Below are positions 43,701 through 52,892 of a DNA stretch of 64,000 nucleotides, piece after piece. The position numbers and the translations under genes are program-made. Positions within the stretch are counted from its first letter, which is position 1. The number at the start of each line of letters is the position of its first letter. This stretch comes from Bombyx mori. Taxonomy: Eukaryota > Arthropoda > Insecta > Lepidoptera > Bombycidae. The stretch spans positions 2,368,501-2,432,500 of the forward strand of contig NC_085130.1 in NCBI RefSeq assembly GCF_030269925.1. Reading direction: 5' to 3'. The notes beneath the pieces are model-generated. The model was not told the DNA's origin. It did not search any database and was given only the letters and a program-made list of their open reading frames with translations.

Positions 43701-46700
43701 GCCCTTTAATTAGCCATCGCCGCCAAAGTGCCCTTCCGGTGTCCAACATAACTAACTAATTACTGAAACATAAGAATTTGATCTAATTGGCTTGTAGGTT
43801 GTTGACAACCAATTGTATTACTCCCGTTAGTTTTTTATTTTTTATTTTATTGCCCTTGTATGCAGACGAGTATACGGCCCGGCCCACCTGATGGTGAGTG
43901 GTTACCGTCGCCCATGGACTTCAGCAATGCCAGGGGCAGAGCCAAGCCGCTGCCTACCGCTTAATACTCTCCACAAGCCTCGTTTAGTGTAATTACTGTA
44001 ATTTCTCATACTGCAATTCCGTTAATTGAGAAGTAATTATCAAAATCCGAATGTATCTTAGTATAAATTATTTTAAGATGAAGTAAATTAAAACAATAGT
44101 CAGATACATTCAATTTAAGAAAAAGGATTATTTTTCAATATGGCCAATATATTTTAGACGTGCAGTGGAGTAAAATTAAATTGATTTATTTGAAATTGTA
44201 ATCTATTGGGATAAAATTGAAATAAACGAGATGAGATCAAATAAAACAAAGTGTTTGTGAAGTTATGGGAATTTACAAAGACTTTAGTGGGCTTTTCTGA
44301 GAAAGCCGAGAATCCATGGACTAGCGGTTTTATTTAAATTTCTCACGCTTACGCCCTTTCACAATTGCTAAATAGCTAATAAGACACTATTATCAATAAC
44401 GATTGAACCTAAAGATGCATAAAAAAAAAAGAATGTGTCAAACATGACATTCCTGCCAAAAATTTCAAAATTAAAATACATAGATAACAACGAAGACGTC
44501 TGGTAAAGGTTCAAGCAGGTCACTGACTTCCAACAGCCTATGAAACACCAAAGAGAATAGAATGTAGCGATATCTACCATCTAATACAAAGAGGCCCAGC
44601 AAATCTGAGTTGATAACGACAATGGCGGAACAATTGGCCTATTGGTTTAGCAAAACATCCGCCCGGTGGAAGATTTGTCTCATAGACCATAAAACACTCA
44701 TGACAGTGCGTACAAAAATAACCTATGATAATATCTAGAAGAAACATTACCTAATGTTTTGTGTGCGTTACTGTAAAAGACATATATGAAACACTTAATA
44801 TTTAAGAGTGGCAAAAATAATGTTCACACGGAGTCAAACAATTCGCTAACAAAAAAAAAAACATTTTATGGCGCCATTTTTTTGTACGTACCGTCACACA
44901 AAATAGTTTGGTTCAAATTGATTAATTGCATAATTGACCGCCTCTCGAACTCGATCCCTCCGGGTTAGTGAAGGGTATGTGTCGACAGAGGCACTGTGGA
45001 CTATGTGGACTCTGTCAATTACATCAACAAAGCCCTACCGGTTTTATTCGTTCGACCTAAAGTTCATTATCGAAGTTCCCGTAGTTTTTTTTCCTTACCT
45101 ATGCTGAGCTTATAGCCTTGAGAGGCTATTTCAGCTTCGCCCTAACATGTAGGTGAGCTTACGGGGCTCAAACCGGAGTGTTGCTAGCACTGGCCCTAGT
45201 AAGAGCAATGCTTCGCAGAATCTACCACGGGATCGGAAACGCGACCCGCTCAGAAGATCCGGCGAGAAACTCATTGGGCTTTCCGGTAGTGACCTTTTGT
45301 TTGTTTATTTAAGGTACAACAGTATTTTATTAATTAAGGAATAATACATGTTTTTTTTATGAAGGAAGGATTACTGGTGGCTGACAGGTATTTCACCAGG
45401 ACACGTGGGTAAGTAAATGCTGAGCCAGGAAGGGTGGGAGCTGCCCGAGCGTCTCCGAAAGAGATCTAACAATTCAACTACAGCTGCTTCGCGAGTGCAT
45501 TTGCTACCAGAACAAAATCGCGACCCACTGAGAAGATCCGGCGAAAAACTCAGTGGGCTGTGTCTGTGGGTTAATTCGCTTGTCGAGCCCTTCGTCGCAA
45601 GCGACGGGTTCGACGAGGACGGTGACCGGTGCTTGTGGTACCTAAAAGCACTGTTAATGGATCGGGAGGATCCGTAATGACGTGTTTTGGGCGACGTCGA
45701 CTGATTACCATCCGGTCTACAGGATCGGGTATGTAGTTTCCAGCGGCCACGACAAGAGGGTTCTCATGTCGTGCCGCCTTCTCAAAGTGGTGGTATCATA
45801 CGGTAGCAGTTGTAAACGGAGTGAAAAGTGTTGATACGAAAAATTTAACCTAATAGCTTATCGCGCCATCTTTGAAATTACACCTCATGCTACTGTGGCG
45901 CCACCCTATTTCTGTCACTTTTCGATAAACACTTTTTCGTACTCAGGGAGGGTGCTTCTTATCTCTACCCTCTACCGTTTGTTCAGTGTACAAATGTAGG
46001 TACACAAATTCATCTTTATGGTCGGCTTCAATATTTTCTCGGTCTCGAATAGAAGTTAGCAATACGCATCTAGCTCTACAAATAGACATGGAAAAACTCC
46101 GAATAATCCAATATATAATCTCAATAGAGGCGCCATTAATTAAATTTTCAGTAGGCAGCGACTTGGCTCTGTCCCTGGTGTAGCTGAAGTCCATGGGCGA
46201 CGGTAACCACTCACCATCAGGTATGCTCGTCTGCCTACAAAAGCAATAAAAAAAGATAAAAAATAAAAAAAATACAAAATAAACATCATCGATATCTTAC
46301 ATTCATCGACTCGCATCCCAACATTAACAACGAATTACAAGATTGTTCAGATGGACAACAGGCGCTACGATATAATTAATTGGTACGTTTTTTAAATTGT
46401 ACCAACAGAACGTTGTTTGTCTTATGTTTAGTGCGACACCGACATGTATTGAGAGGGTACTTTTGTTGTCTAGTTGGGTTAATGACCTCACGGCCCTCTG
46501 GGTGGTAGGGGTTACCGGAGTCGATAGATATCGCAACGTGAATACCATAAGACACGAGGTTCAATGTTCAACTATAATATTTAATTACTGTCACCCCTGA
46601 AACTAGGGATGCTTCGCTGCAGAAACATGAAAGTGATTCTAATTCAGCCTTTAATCATTATGGCCTAAGGGATAAGACGCTCGGTTCACTCGCATTAAGC

Positions 46701-48026
46701 AATAGTGTATGTGATAGGGTTCGAATCCCGCAGGCGGGTGTCGATTCTTCTAATGAAATACCTACGTACTTAACTAATGATCGCTGATGACCTCCACGGT
46801 GAAGGAATAACATCGTGTAATAAAAATCAAACCCGCAAAATTATAATTTGCGTGATTACTGGTGGTAGGACATCTTGTGGGTCCGCACGGGTAGCAGCAG
46901 TAATGCGTTTCGTTTTGAAGGGTGGGATAGCCCGTTGTACTGTAAAAACGGAGACCTTAGAACTCATGTCTATATAAGTAGAGTACTATAGACTTATGTA
47001 CCCACTTAACATGAGGTCGGACGTAAGTTCGTCCATCCATGTAAACGAGGCTTGCGGAGAGTACTTAACGGTAGGCAGCGGCTTGGCTCTGTCCCTGGCA
47101 TTGCTGAAGTCCATGAGCGTCGATGACCACTCACCATCAAGTAGACCATACGCTCGTATGCCTCCAAGGGCAGTAAAAAAAAACACTAAATATGCTGGAC
47201 AACTAATGATCGTGATTCGTGTGGTTCGCCAGACAATGACTGATGGCAGCACCAGTGGTGCCTTTAAAGTAGTTCTATAATAAAAACAGAGATGGCGTTA
47301 GGAGTTATCTCACCTCGCACGTATAGGCCGCGGTGTCCGATTCCCTGATTTCGTTGATCTGTATGCTGAAGTTGGCGTGCATTTGCACTCGAGGAGGTAG
47401 GAGCGTGCCCGGGTCCTTACTGTCTCCCAGCAGCGTGCCGTCTTTGTACCAACGTACTCTTGGTTTGACATCTGTGAATAAATGAACTTGTTCAATACTA
47501 AGTATATTTGATAGTACATATTTGCCGGTTATTGATCTAGAATTGGGATCTTGGCACATAATATAAAATTATTCCACTATTAACTATGCTTTTAGCAAGG
47601 CGTAAAAGGTGTCAGTTGATTTTTAATTATTTTATTAAAGAAGATTTTAGAAAAGGATAATAAACTTTATTTTTTTATTTGTTAGATGGGTGGACGAGCT
47701 CACAGCCCACACTGCTGTTAAGCGGTTACTGGAGCCCATAGATATCTACAACGTTAATGCGCCACCCACCTTGAGATATAAGTTCTAAGGTCTCAGTATA
47801 GATACAACGGCTGCCCCACCCTTCAAACCGAAACGCATTACTGCTTCATGGTAGAAATAGGCAGGGTGGTGGTACCTACTCGCGCGGACTCACAAGAGGT
47901 CCTACCACCAGTAAGTTAAGCTATTAAGTCTCCTTTGGAGGCGTTCGTGCAGCTGTTAGCAAATTTATGGGCGACGGTAACCACTCACCATCAGGTGGGC
48001 CGTATGCCCGTCTGCCTACAAAGGCA

Positions 48027-48094
<68 letters not shown>

Positions 48095-51000
48095 CCCCTC
48101 CTGGCTGAGCCCTTGCTCGCCCACCTGTCCTGGTATAACCGGAAAGGCCTCCGGGCAATCAGTAATTCCTCAATCATAAAAAATATCAGTATGGGTTCAC
48201 TAGACACTTTGAACTATTTTCCATTCATTCAAAATTATCAAGAGAGCATCGAAAATATGAGTCGTAATCATAAACAGGAATTGAATGAAGCCAATAACAA
48301 AACACATATAACTTGGGGTCCACTCCAGACGCTCACCAGAGCGACAATTGGAACACAAAGATATTATATAGATCTATTGACACTCTTCCTGTATAACGTT
48401 GGCTACACAAACGTTAGTATTGAAGTGTGCTCGAATTTGGATGTGGCATTTTGTGTTTCATAATGCATACACTTATAACTTTACTTATCGTCATTGGTAA
48501 TGCTTTTTTTAATTTACTTTTAATTTAGTTTAATTTTAATTGATTTATTTTGATTTACTTTTAATATTATCTTCAGGCTATTTCAGCTTCACCCTAACAT
48601 GTGGGTGAGCTCACGGGGCTCAAACCTGACGACGTTGCTAACACCAACCGTAGCAAGAGCAGTGCTTCGCAGAATCTACCGCCGGATCGGAAACGCGACC
48701 CACTGAGAAGATCCGGCCAGAAACTCAGTGGGCTGTGTCTGTGGGTTAATTTACTCGTTGAGCCCTTCGTCGCAAGCGACGGGTTCGACGAGGACGGTGA
48801 CTGATGCATGTGATATCTAAAAGCACCGGTAATGGATCGGGTAATATTATCAATGATCAGCAATGTACTGAAATCGTTGATTGCAACGTTAAATTTTTAA
48901 TTTAAAAAAAAGGCGTTATCAGCTTCATACTAAAAGATACCACATTAAAAAAATCTTACTTCGCTGGATATTGTCGATGGTCACGGAGTGCGATGAATCT
49001 TTATATTATAACCGATTAGGTACCTACCGTACGTGCTTGATACAAAGATTTCGGGCTTTTGTTAGACTGTGAAATTTATGATTTATAAGGGCGTTTGTTA
49101 GTCAAAAGTTTTTTTGTTTGTTTTTCTAATAAATTTGAATGATCAATTGTTTGTTTGTTCGCGAGATCGATCTAATATTTTAGATAATACCTGATTAAGT
49201 TAAGAGTTATTACGCATCCAACAATTTGAATGCTGCTGGCTTATACGTAATTATGATTTTCGACAATTATTAAAATGACTGACTCACAGGAGACCAAGAA
49301 ACTAGCGTAATAAAAAGAAAAATATCAACTATTTTTTTTTTTAAATGAAATCAAAACAACTGACAGATGGAAACATTAAAGTAGTAAGCAGTAAAGTAAA
49401 TGTTAGTAGTAATTTATAATCTAAAAAACGTTTTTTTAATGGCTTAGATGGGTGGACGAGCTCACAGCCCACCTGATGTTAAGTGGTCACTGGAGCCCAT
49501 AGACATCTACAACGTAAATGCGTCACCCACCTTGAGATGTAAGTTCTAAGGTCTCAGTATAGTTACAACGGCTGCCCCATCCTTCAAACCGAAACGCATT
49601 ACTGCCTCACGGCAGAAATAGGCAGGGTGGTGGTACCTATCCGTGCGGACTCAAGAGGTCCAACCACCAGTAATAAAATAATGATTTCTAAAATGACAAA
49701 TTAACTCCTTGATTCTTCACGTACTGTTCTTGCGGATATAAAAGGCTAATACGCACCATCATAATCATGAAATAATTTGCGTCCTAACCTACATAACCGG
49801 GTTCTTAACCAATACCCGATTAATATGATATTATGTTATCATTGGATGACGGGTCAATAATTATAGGAAGCGCTCTCGCGTCAAATGGCCGAATACTCAA
49901 AATAAACTAACACTCTAAATAAGGCCTATATCAACAAGTTTCCTAATCAAAATAATGATGAAAAATCATTATTATGATTATAATAAGCTGGCAACCAAAT
50001 GGTACTATTTGTTCGAAGGCATGGGAAGCCATTTATTATAACTCGCAACATTGTTTATTACCACAGATAATTTATAGTTTTAATGCGTTAGGTCAATTTT
50101 GGCCTAAGGGTTTTTTTTTTTGTTAAAAAGCATTGTTGAATTAATGTGAATTAATGTTTGGAAACTTAATTCATGTTGCTATTGTTTGTTTAATTTTTGA
50201 TTCGTATTTTAATAGACGGAATATAAAAAATAGGACTGATTTTAACAATCAAATTTGGCGATAACGGTAACATATATTGAAATAGAGAAAAGTAATGAAA
50301 ATTTCTAGGAAAAATACTGTTATGCGCAGCATAAAGTATATTATTTCTATAACGTTCTAAATGGAAAGTATTGATTAGGCTCGCACTGGTATGTGTCATG
50401 ATCCTACCTAGCTCTATTGGGTAGGAGTTGTAAACAGAGTGAGGTGGGTTGAGTGAGGTTTTTTGAGGATTCACTGGGTCTGAGGTGAGCTCACGGGCTC
50501 AACCTGAGAGAATTTTCTATCAAAATTTACCGTAGCAGAGTAGAGGAGTGCTTACCATGGGGTCGGAATAGCGATCCGCTGAGAATATCCGTCAAGATAC
50601 TTTTTACTGGCGGTAGGACCTCTTGTGAGTCCGCACGGGTAGGTACCACCGCCCCGCCTATTTCTGCCGTGAAGCAGTAATGCGTTTCGGTTTGAAGGGT
50701 GGGGCAGCCGTTGTAACTATACTTGAGACCTTAGAACTTATATCTTAAGGTGGGTGGCGCATTTGCGTTGTAGATGTCTATGGGCTCCAGTAACCACTTA
50801 ACACCAGGTGGGCTGTGAGCTCGTCCACCCATCTAAGCCATAAAAAAAGAAAAAAAGGACCCAGTGGGTTCTCTCTTTCTCTCTCTTTAATTATTTTCTT
50901 GAATCAGCTTTTAACAGCACAAAGAGAAAAGCAAAAACATGCTGGTGATCACTTTTGTGCTCGAAATTAGTTTAAATTGGAGAGGACATTATTAAAAAAC

Positions 51001-52383
51001 GGTAGGCAGCGGCTTGGCACTGCCCCTGATATTGCTGAAGTCCATGGACGACGGTAATCACTCACCATCAGGTGGGGTGTGTACTCGTATGCCTGCAAGG
51101 GCAATAAATAAATAAAAAATTAACAAGCATTTCTCGACAAACAAACAAACACACGAAGTAACTTTCACTTTGACGACGTCTGCTCTCGTCTGTCTGATTC
51201 AAAATTTGAGCTTAACACGACTTAATATCGAGCTTATTGTCATGCAAATGTGACATTTAAGCTTTTCTGATTACAATAACAATGCTTTGTTGCCTGATTG
51301 ATCGAAATGTCGGATTAGATTGAAGACGTTCCGAAAATTTATTGTCTGAATTTTATAATGTTTGTCTTTCGTGTTATTTAACTGCGTTGGATAGAGCCAG
51401 GAGAATATTTTTGTTATTGCTTACACGGGTGAACGAGCCCGTGGACATCAACAACGGAAATTCCACCTGGAGACCCACCTGGAGACATGAATTCTAAGTC
51501 TTAGTAGTACAACGGCTGCACCGCCCTTCAAAGCGGTATACGTCACTGCTTCGTGAAATAGGCAGGGTGGTGGTACCTAGTATTTCGCCCTACCACCAGT
51601 AACAACAGATAGTTAATTACCGGTTGTATGTTTTGACAGCATTGGAATGCTAACTTTGCTAATTACTGACCATTTTTTGTTGGTATGGCAGGTGGGTAAG
51701 AGACCCTGGTTTTAAAACACCATTACCGAAACCCATAGGCATAATAACGTGGCTGGCGTCTCTTTAACCTTTAAACGTGCTTTAGAAACCTCAATTGTGT
51801 TACGGCTGTCTTAATAGTCTAAGCGCATAGGGGCAGAAATATGCAGGTCGCCTTCACCTCCCATACACGGTGAACTTAGAACACGCCATGATCATCATGA
51901 TCATCAGCAAATCATAAATTTCACCGGTTTGAATATGAATACACGATGTTATTCCTTCACCGCGGAAGTCGTACGTGAACATGTGCCAAAAACGCATTTC
52001 ATTACAAAAATCGGTTACCCGCCTGCGGGATTCGAACTTCGGCACATTTGCATCTGCTCGTTACACCGGGCGTCTGATCCTTTAGGCCACGACGACTTCA
52101 AAACTTTGATCATTAGACGGAACGTATTACCAGCTTTTAGCTGCCCGACGAATATAATCCTTAGCAACTAGTAAATACAATTTGTAATCCCAAAACATGT
52201 TTTAATCAAGAATACTTGGTACATCATGCATGATTACTTACCAGACTCGTCCAAGTAGCAGGGCAGCAACACAGTTTCGTCCTTATAACTCTTCACGGTA
52301 ACCGGTACGCTTTTGAATTGTCTCTCGCATTGCAGCAAGTGTGTGCACATTAGTATTAAACAGCATATATTTAGTGACCACAT
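31552..52383 (-). CDS. wrapper: wrapper-like GPI-anchored Ig/FNIII cell-surface protein (complete, 12 exons)
   Basis: Wrapper is a glial surface protein that, in Drosophila, lets midline glia ensheath commissural axons. Twelve exons join in phase to 487 residues: signal peptide (1-19), Ig1 with C42/W55/C99, Ig2 with C145/W157/C188, Ig3 (209-299) without canonical cysteines, FNIII (about 301-420; VWEV, YEALVASRN, FGWS), then an acidic stalk and a hydrophobic tail LFVTALLLLYF after a Cys/Asn segment, typical of a GPI signal. The start FKSVPVTVKSYKDETVLLPC and the 3xIg+FNIII+GPI layout fit wrapper; klingon shares the layout and is the main alternative. Coding is complement(join(31552..31754, 32576..32628, 33232..33313, 34418..34540, 35099..35203, 35796..35926, 37028..37172, 37726..37867, 38890..39011, 39864..39921, 47314..47471, 52242..52383)). 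Confidence 0.85.
31885..32326 (+). repeat. Bm1 SINE, full length
   Basis: Best-preserved complete copy: tagtcgtcgtggcctaaagg head with B-box gttcgaatcccgcaggcgg, then body and the tail cacccatctaaacaataaaa. Confidence 0.92.
32576..32628 (-). CDS. wrapper: wrapper exon 11 (FNIII, last strand)
   Basis: A 53-base exon with acceptor ttctag|g and donor ggag|gtaaac. It encodes FGWSKLSAVLHFATEPG. Together with exon 10 it reads SRNRFGWS, the FNIII F-G turn. Confidence 0.88.
32684..32793 (+). repeat. Retroposon family C, degenerate
   Basis: tgtaaccactcaccatcaag cgagccgtacgcttgtctgc ctactatgccaataa. Confidence 0.5.
32849..33071 (+). repeat. Bm1 SINE, divergent
   Basis: Begins ggtagtggaacgtcttgcga; its tail caatcaaaaag is decayed. 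Confidence 0.85.
33232..33313 (-). CDS. wrapper: wrapper exon 10 (FNIII, E-F strands)
   Basis: An 82-base exon with acceptor cctgcag|ga and donor aacag|gtgaat. It encodes PIHNALYVVRGLTPSTVYEA then LVASRN. The RGLTPSTVYEALV motif is classic FNIII and both phases fit. Confidence 0.9.
33530..33755 (-). repeat. tRNA-derived lepidopteran SINE (not Bm1)
   Basis: - strand starts cggccgtctggtgtagtggt aagtg (A box) and gggttcgaatcccgccaagg (B box), then tatttccgttatctggtacc tgtaacacaa near its 3' end. The acceptor-stem halves do not pair, so it is a SINE head and not a working tRNA gene. Confidence 0.7.
34050..34240 (-). repeat. Helitron-related fragment
   Basis: caaatcgtttccgtagtttc ggagcc and the (caaa)n run at 34208-34225 correspond, diverged, to the inside of the Helitron at 38033-38480. 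Confidence 0.35.
34418..34540 (-). CDS. wrapper: wrapper exon 9 (FNIII middle)
   Basis: Acceptor attgcag|ag and donor tgaag|gtattg. It encodes YYLWIRQYYGRPATDEPDPL, NTDPSASIWSKIVVPGDSSE, the C-D strands and loop of FNIII. Phase 1 on both sides. Confidence 0.9.
34634..34882 (+). repeat. Bm1 SINE, body only
   Basis: From cttggtggtaggacctcttg to cacacatctaaacaataaaa, in wrapper intron 8. Confidence 0.9.
35099..35203 (-). CDS. wrapper: wrapper exon 8 (FNIII start)
   Basis: Acceptor ttttag|ga and donor tatag|gtaagt. It encodes VPNIASFKVDPALNKASPTG, FTLVWEVDSYSTII. The FTLVWEV core is the B strand of an FNIII fold. Confidence 0.9.
35796..35926 (-). CDS. wrapper: wrapper exon 7 (Ig3, second half)
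   Basis: Acceptor atttcag|a and donor gacag|gtaaca. It encodes VLSIAQGSTY, QLIFRSIRTTDLGNYTFRAE, NKLGMADVSYKLT. The usual D.G.Y.C.A.N motif reads DLGNYTFRAEN, with Phe283 in place of Cys. Confidence 0.9.
36139..37006 (-). mobile_element. Retroposon (ggggacttttcagcgggaac) with exact 11-bp target duplication
   Basis: Direct repeats tttgcccatca at 36128-36138 and 37007-37017 flank the insert. On the - strand it begins ggggacttttcagcgggaac and ends taaaatcccttaaaaaaa, as in the 20444 copy. It is interrupted by a 450-bp insertion (36500-36948). It ends only 21 bases before the 3' side of wrapper exon 6. Confidence 0.7.
36500..36948 (+). mobile_element. Nested LINE/SINE tail inside the retroposon
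   Basis: Splits the host retroposon between cactaaata and gacgaaataaaac. Its 3' part gttaactggtagagagtgcc tcaggcattaagtccgcctt tgtacttctgtgcattaag with (aaat)n tail is a common lepidopteran retroposon end. The AT-rich 96-codon frame inside has no recognisable features. Confidence 0.6.
37028..37172 (-). CDS. wrapper: wrapper exon 6 (Ig3, first half)
   Basis: Acceptor cccgcag|ac and donor gacag|gtatga. It encodes APVVIAQRTF, VHTAPGLRAALLADVQFAVP, PARTAWYRDGRPVNTDD. Core Trp is W244; Asp232 sits where the first Ig cysteine is expected. A full-length Bm1 lies 39 bases upstream of this acceptor. Confidence 0.9.
37212..37610 (-). repeat. Bm1 SINE with head, filling wrapper intron 5
   Basis: Occupies about 400 of the 553 bases between exons 5 and 6. 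A deletion removes ttacgcaaattataattttgc between body and head. Its A-rich tail ends 39 bases upstream of the exon 6 acceptor. Confidence 0.9.
37726..37867 (-). CDS. wrapper: wrapper exon 5 (Ig2, second half)
   Basis: Acceptor ttcaag|gga and donor tcaag|gtgagg. It encodes GEVMEILEHR, SRIRFKASHRMQAGAYECIA, NNGVGSPVAASIRVIIQ, with the AGAYECIANN motif closing Ig2. Confidence 0.92.
37970..38032. repeat. taagcgacattt-family repeat, left piece
   Basis: gcgacatttaccttcgtaat and ccgttttatttggta align with 22125-22180. The right piece resumes after the Helitron at 38481. Confidence 0.4.
38033..38480 (-). mobile_element. Non-autonomous Helitron, nested
   Basis: - strand starts TCTATACTTTATTATTATTA (38480) and ends cgaagtcgcgggcaaaagCTAG (38033), with host A before and T after on the + strand. 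Interrupts a repeat whose empty site is visible at 22170. Confidence 0.75.
38481..38560. repeat. taagcgacattt-family repeat, right piece
   Basis: atcaacaattcgatatttct aattgaag and gctgaagaagtttttttgtc continue the family after the Helitron. Confidence 0.4.
38575..38870 (+). pseudogene. RTE-like reverse transcriptase, C-terminal fragment
   Basis: + strand reads SLKWQ.AGHIARKTDCRCGQ (one stop), AWVGLPRDAPTTC, VGPIIVASLRSFLQWTSAGY: the usual K..W.GHIAR and final QWTS.GY of RTE-like insect LINEs. Decayed. Confidence 0.65.
38890..39011 (-). CDS. wrapper: wrapper exon 4 (Ig2, first half)
   Basis: Acceptor ttatcag|atcc and donor aagac|gtgagt. It encodes PPTVMTIPDDGFLEVKKGEF, VDIGCETTGFPPPVVEWRKD: Cys and Trp of Ig2, 12 residues apart. 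Confidence 0.92.
39329..39725 (-). repeat. Retroposon family B
   Basis: Poly(T) start cttttttttcctacctaagc. One of the longest copies, reaching ccagcggccacgacagagaa. The frame across it has no conserved protein features. Confidence 0.6.
39864..39921 (-). CDS. wrapper: wrapper exon 3 (Ig1 end, linker)
   Basis: A 58-base exon with acceptor taatag|gt and donor cagt|gtaagt. It encodes VIRPEPWGPIRQTHSVEVQ, the last strand of Ig1, and ends in phase 1, matching exon 4. Confidence 0.83.
40231..40456. mobile_element. Short palindromic MITE-like element
   Basis: agtacagtacccgacgataa at 40231 returns inverted as gtcgggtactgtact ending 40455. Imperfect pairing extends about 60 bases on each side (cttcgaccattt against aaaagtcgatgtg). 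No coding potential. Confidence 0.55.
40776..41024 (+). repeat. Bm1 SINE, body only
   Basis: From actggtggtaggacctcttg to cacacatctaggcaatataa. Confidence 0.9.
41583..41836 (+). repeat. Bm1 SINE, body only
   Basis: Close to consensus throughout; tail ctaagcaataaaaaaagaaa. Confidence 0.92.
42145..43581 (-). mobile_element. maT-type (Tc1/mariner DD37D) transposon
   Basis: 1437 bp flanked by TA. Terminal inverted repeats cctagtcttgccataaacac (42145) and, inverted, cttagtctagccataaatac (43581). It holds a broken transposase on the - strand. The maT family is known from Bombyx. Confidence 0.8.
42270..43320 (-). pseudogene. maT transposase, multiply broken
   Basis: Catalytic signatures survive: KILFTDEKIF (first Asp), WSFQQDSALGHKARSTQSWL (second Asp), WPSSSPDLNPLDYNL (third Asp). 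There are 37 residues between the last two, giving DD37D. Stops at about 42715 and 42910 and frameshifts near 42430 and 43010 separate the blocks, so it cannot make a functional enzyme. Confidence 0.78.
43826..43965 (-). repeat. Retroposon family C
   Basis: ttttattttattgcccttgt, acctgatggtgagtggttac cgtcgcccatgg, gagccaagccgctgcctacc. Confidence 0.6.
43966..45080. other. Wrapper intron 2 sequence, mostly unassigned
   Basis: 44150-44420 is a degenerate - strand relative of the gactttt..ggcggg retroposon (ttagtgggcttttctgagaa, gctaaatagctaataagaca). No exon was recognised in the rest. Confidence 0.4.
45083..45290 (-). repeat. Retroposon family B, partial
   Basis: Starts at gttttttttccttacctatg; stops after gcgagaaactcattggg. 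Confidence 0.55.
45450..45790 (-). repeat. Retroposon family B, variant 5' part
   Basis: Standard from gcgacccactgagaagatcc to ggttctcatgtcgtgc. The front (cgtctccgaaagagatctaa caattc, agctgcttcgc) is a variant also seen at 52560-52700. Confidence 0.55.
46150..46252 (+). repeat. Retroposon family C
   Basis: gtaggcagcgacttggctct to cctacaaaagcaataaaaaa. Confidence 0.62.
46654..47043 (+). repeat. Bm1 SINE with head, two internal deletions
   Basis: tRNA-like head gggttcgaatcccgcaggcg is intact. The body loses gtaccaccaccctgcctatttc and later segments. Confidence 0.85.
47070..47180 (+). repeat. Retroposon family C
   Basis: ggtaggcagcggcttggctc, cactcaccatcaagtagacc, cctccaagggcagtaaaaaa. Confidence 0.62.
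47314..47471 (-). CDS. wrapper: wrapper exon 2 (Ig1)
   Basis: Acceptor attcacag|atg and donor gcgag|gtgaga. It encodes VKPRVRWYKDGTLLGDSKDP, a loop, then NFSIQINEIRESDTAAYTCE: core Trp and the D.A.Y.C motif of Ig1, with an NFS glycosylation sequon. Confidence 0.92.
47669..47913 (-). repeat. Bm1 SINE, body only
   Basis: Tail ttttttatttgttagatggg to ctaccaccagtaag. Confidence 0.9.
47958..48089 (+). repeat. Retroposon family C with a 61-A tail
   Basis: tgggcgacggtaaccactca to tctgcctacaaaggcaat, then an uninterrupted A tract at 48029-48089. Such a long pure tract points to a recent insertion. Confidence 0.7.
48090..48570. other. Unassigned, with a dubious 116-codon frame
   Basis: The frame 48113-48463 begins inside a repeat-like stretch (ccacccctcctggctgagcc, inverted near 45415) and shows no recognisable motif, splice support or codon bias. 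It is not called as a gene. Confidence 0.4.
48572..48840 (-). repeat. Retroposon family B
   Basis: Lacks the usual poly(T) start; begins caggctatttcagcttcacc. Confidence 0.55.
49431..49673 (-). repeat. Bm1 SINE, body only
   Basis: Tail tttttttaatggcttagatg to gtccaaccaccagtaa. Confidence 0.9.
50395..50600 (-). repeat. Retroposon family B, degenerate
   Basis: gaggtgagctcacgggctca acctgagag and gaatagcgatccgctgagaa. Confidence 0.45.
50604..50857 (+). repeat. Bm1 SINE, body only
   Basis: tactggcggtaggacctctt to cacccatctaagccataaaa. Confidence 0.9.
51001..51112 (+). repeat. Retroposon family C
   Basis: ggtaggcagcggcttggcac to cctgcaagggcaataaataa. Confidence 0.62.
51411..51602 (-). repeat. 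Bm1 SINE, degenerate
   Basis: gttattgcttacacgggtga, ggcagggtggtggtacctag, ccctaccaccagtaa, with deletions between. Confidence 0.75.
51903..52101 (-). repeat. Bm1 tRNA-like head only
   Basis: gcgggattcgaacttcggca and cctttaggccacgacgactt without a Bm1 body. It lies about 140 bases downstream of the wrapper exon 1 donor, in intron 1. Confidence 0.75.
52242..52383 (-). CDS. wrapper: wrapper exon 1 (signal peptide, Ig1 start)
   Basis: ATG at 52383 opens MWSLNICCLILMCTHLLQC, a clear signal peptide, then ERQFKSVPVTVKSYKDETVL ending LPCYLDES. Donor tctg|gtaagt. An in-frame ATG at 52452 would add 23 residues in front and bury the signal peptide, so the inner one is preferred. Confidence 0.87.
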
Positions 52384-52559
52384 TTTAAGCTGCACTGAAA
52401 TTGCACGGATTTTTGTATTCGTTGGTAATAAAAGCAAAGTTATTTGCTGCAAATGCTGCAGTCAAACTTAAGACAATAGCTCGAAATATGAACCTAATCT
52501 TGATTGTTTTTGGGGGATGATAGGCTAGCTGGTCAAAAACTGAAAACTTTTCTAGTTTC

Positions 52560-52705
52560 TATCAAACTGCTAGGAGAGCACGGGCTCAACCAGAAAACTT
52601 GTACCAAGGTCTGCCCGAGCGGATGCTCATCATCTCAACAGCAGCTGCTTCTGGACTGCATCTACGATCCACTGAGAAGATCCGGCGAGAAGCTCAACGA
52701 ATTCC
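52560..52705 (-). repeat. Retroposon family B, variant
   Basis: ctgcccgagcggatgctcat, agcagctgcttctgg, gatccactgagaagatccgg. Same variant 5' part as 45450. Confidence 0.45.
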
Positions 52706-52892
52706 ACTCTGCCGTGAAGCAGTAAGTAATGCGTTTCGGTTTGAAGGGTGGGGCAGCCGTAACTATACTGAGACCTTAGAACTCATAACTCAAGGCGGGT
52801 GGCGGCATTTACGTTGTAGATGTATATGGGGTCCATTAACCATTTAACACCAGGTTGGCTGTGAGCTCGTCCACCCATCTAAGCAAAAAAGA
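52706..52892 (+). repeat. Bm1 SINE, 5'-truncated
   Basis: ctctgccgtgaagcagtaag with a 4-base duplication (taagtaatg), to cacccatctaagcaaaaaag. Confidence 0.88.

Noticed and set aside
47967..48207. Poly-Lys / poly-Phe frames
   Set aside because: Produced by the 61-base A tract.
48113..48463. 116-codon open frame
   Set aside because: Starts in repeat-derived DNA between two retroposons, with no recognisable domain and no splice signals; likely chance.
52384..52452. Upstream in-frame ATG for wrapper
   Set aside because: It would put 23 residues before an otherwise good signal peptide; the inner ATG at 52383 fits a secreted protein better.
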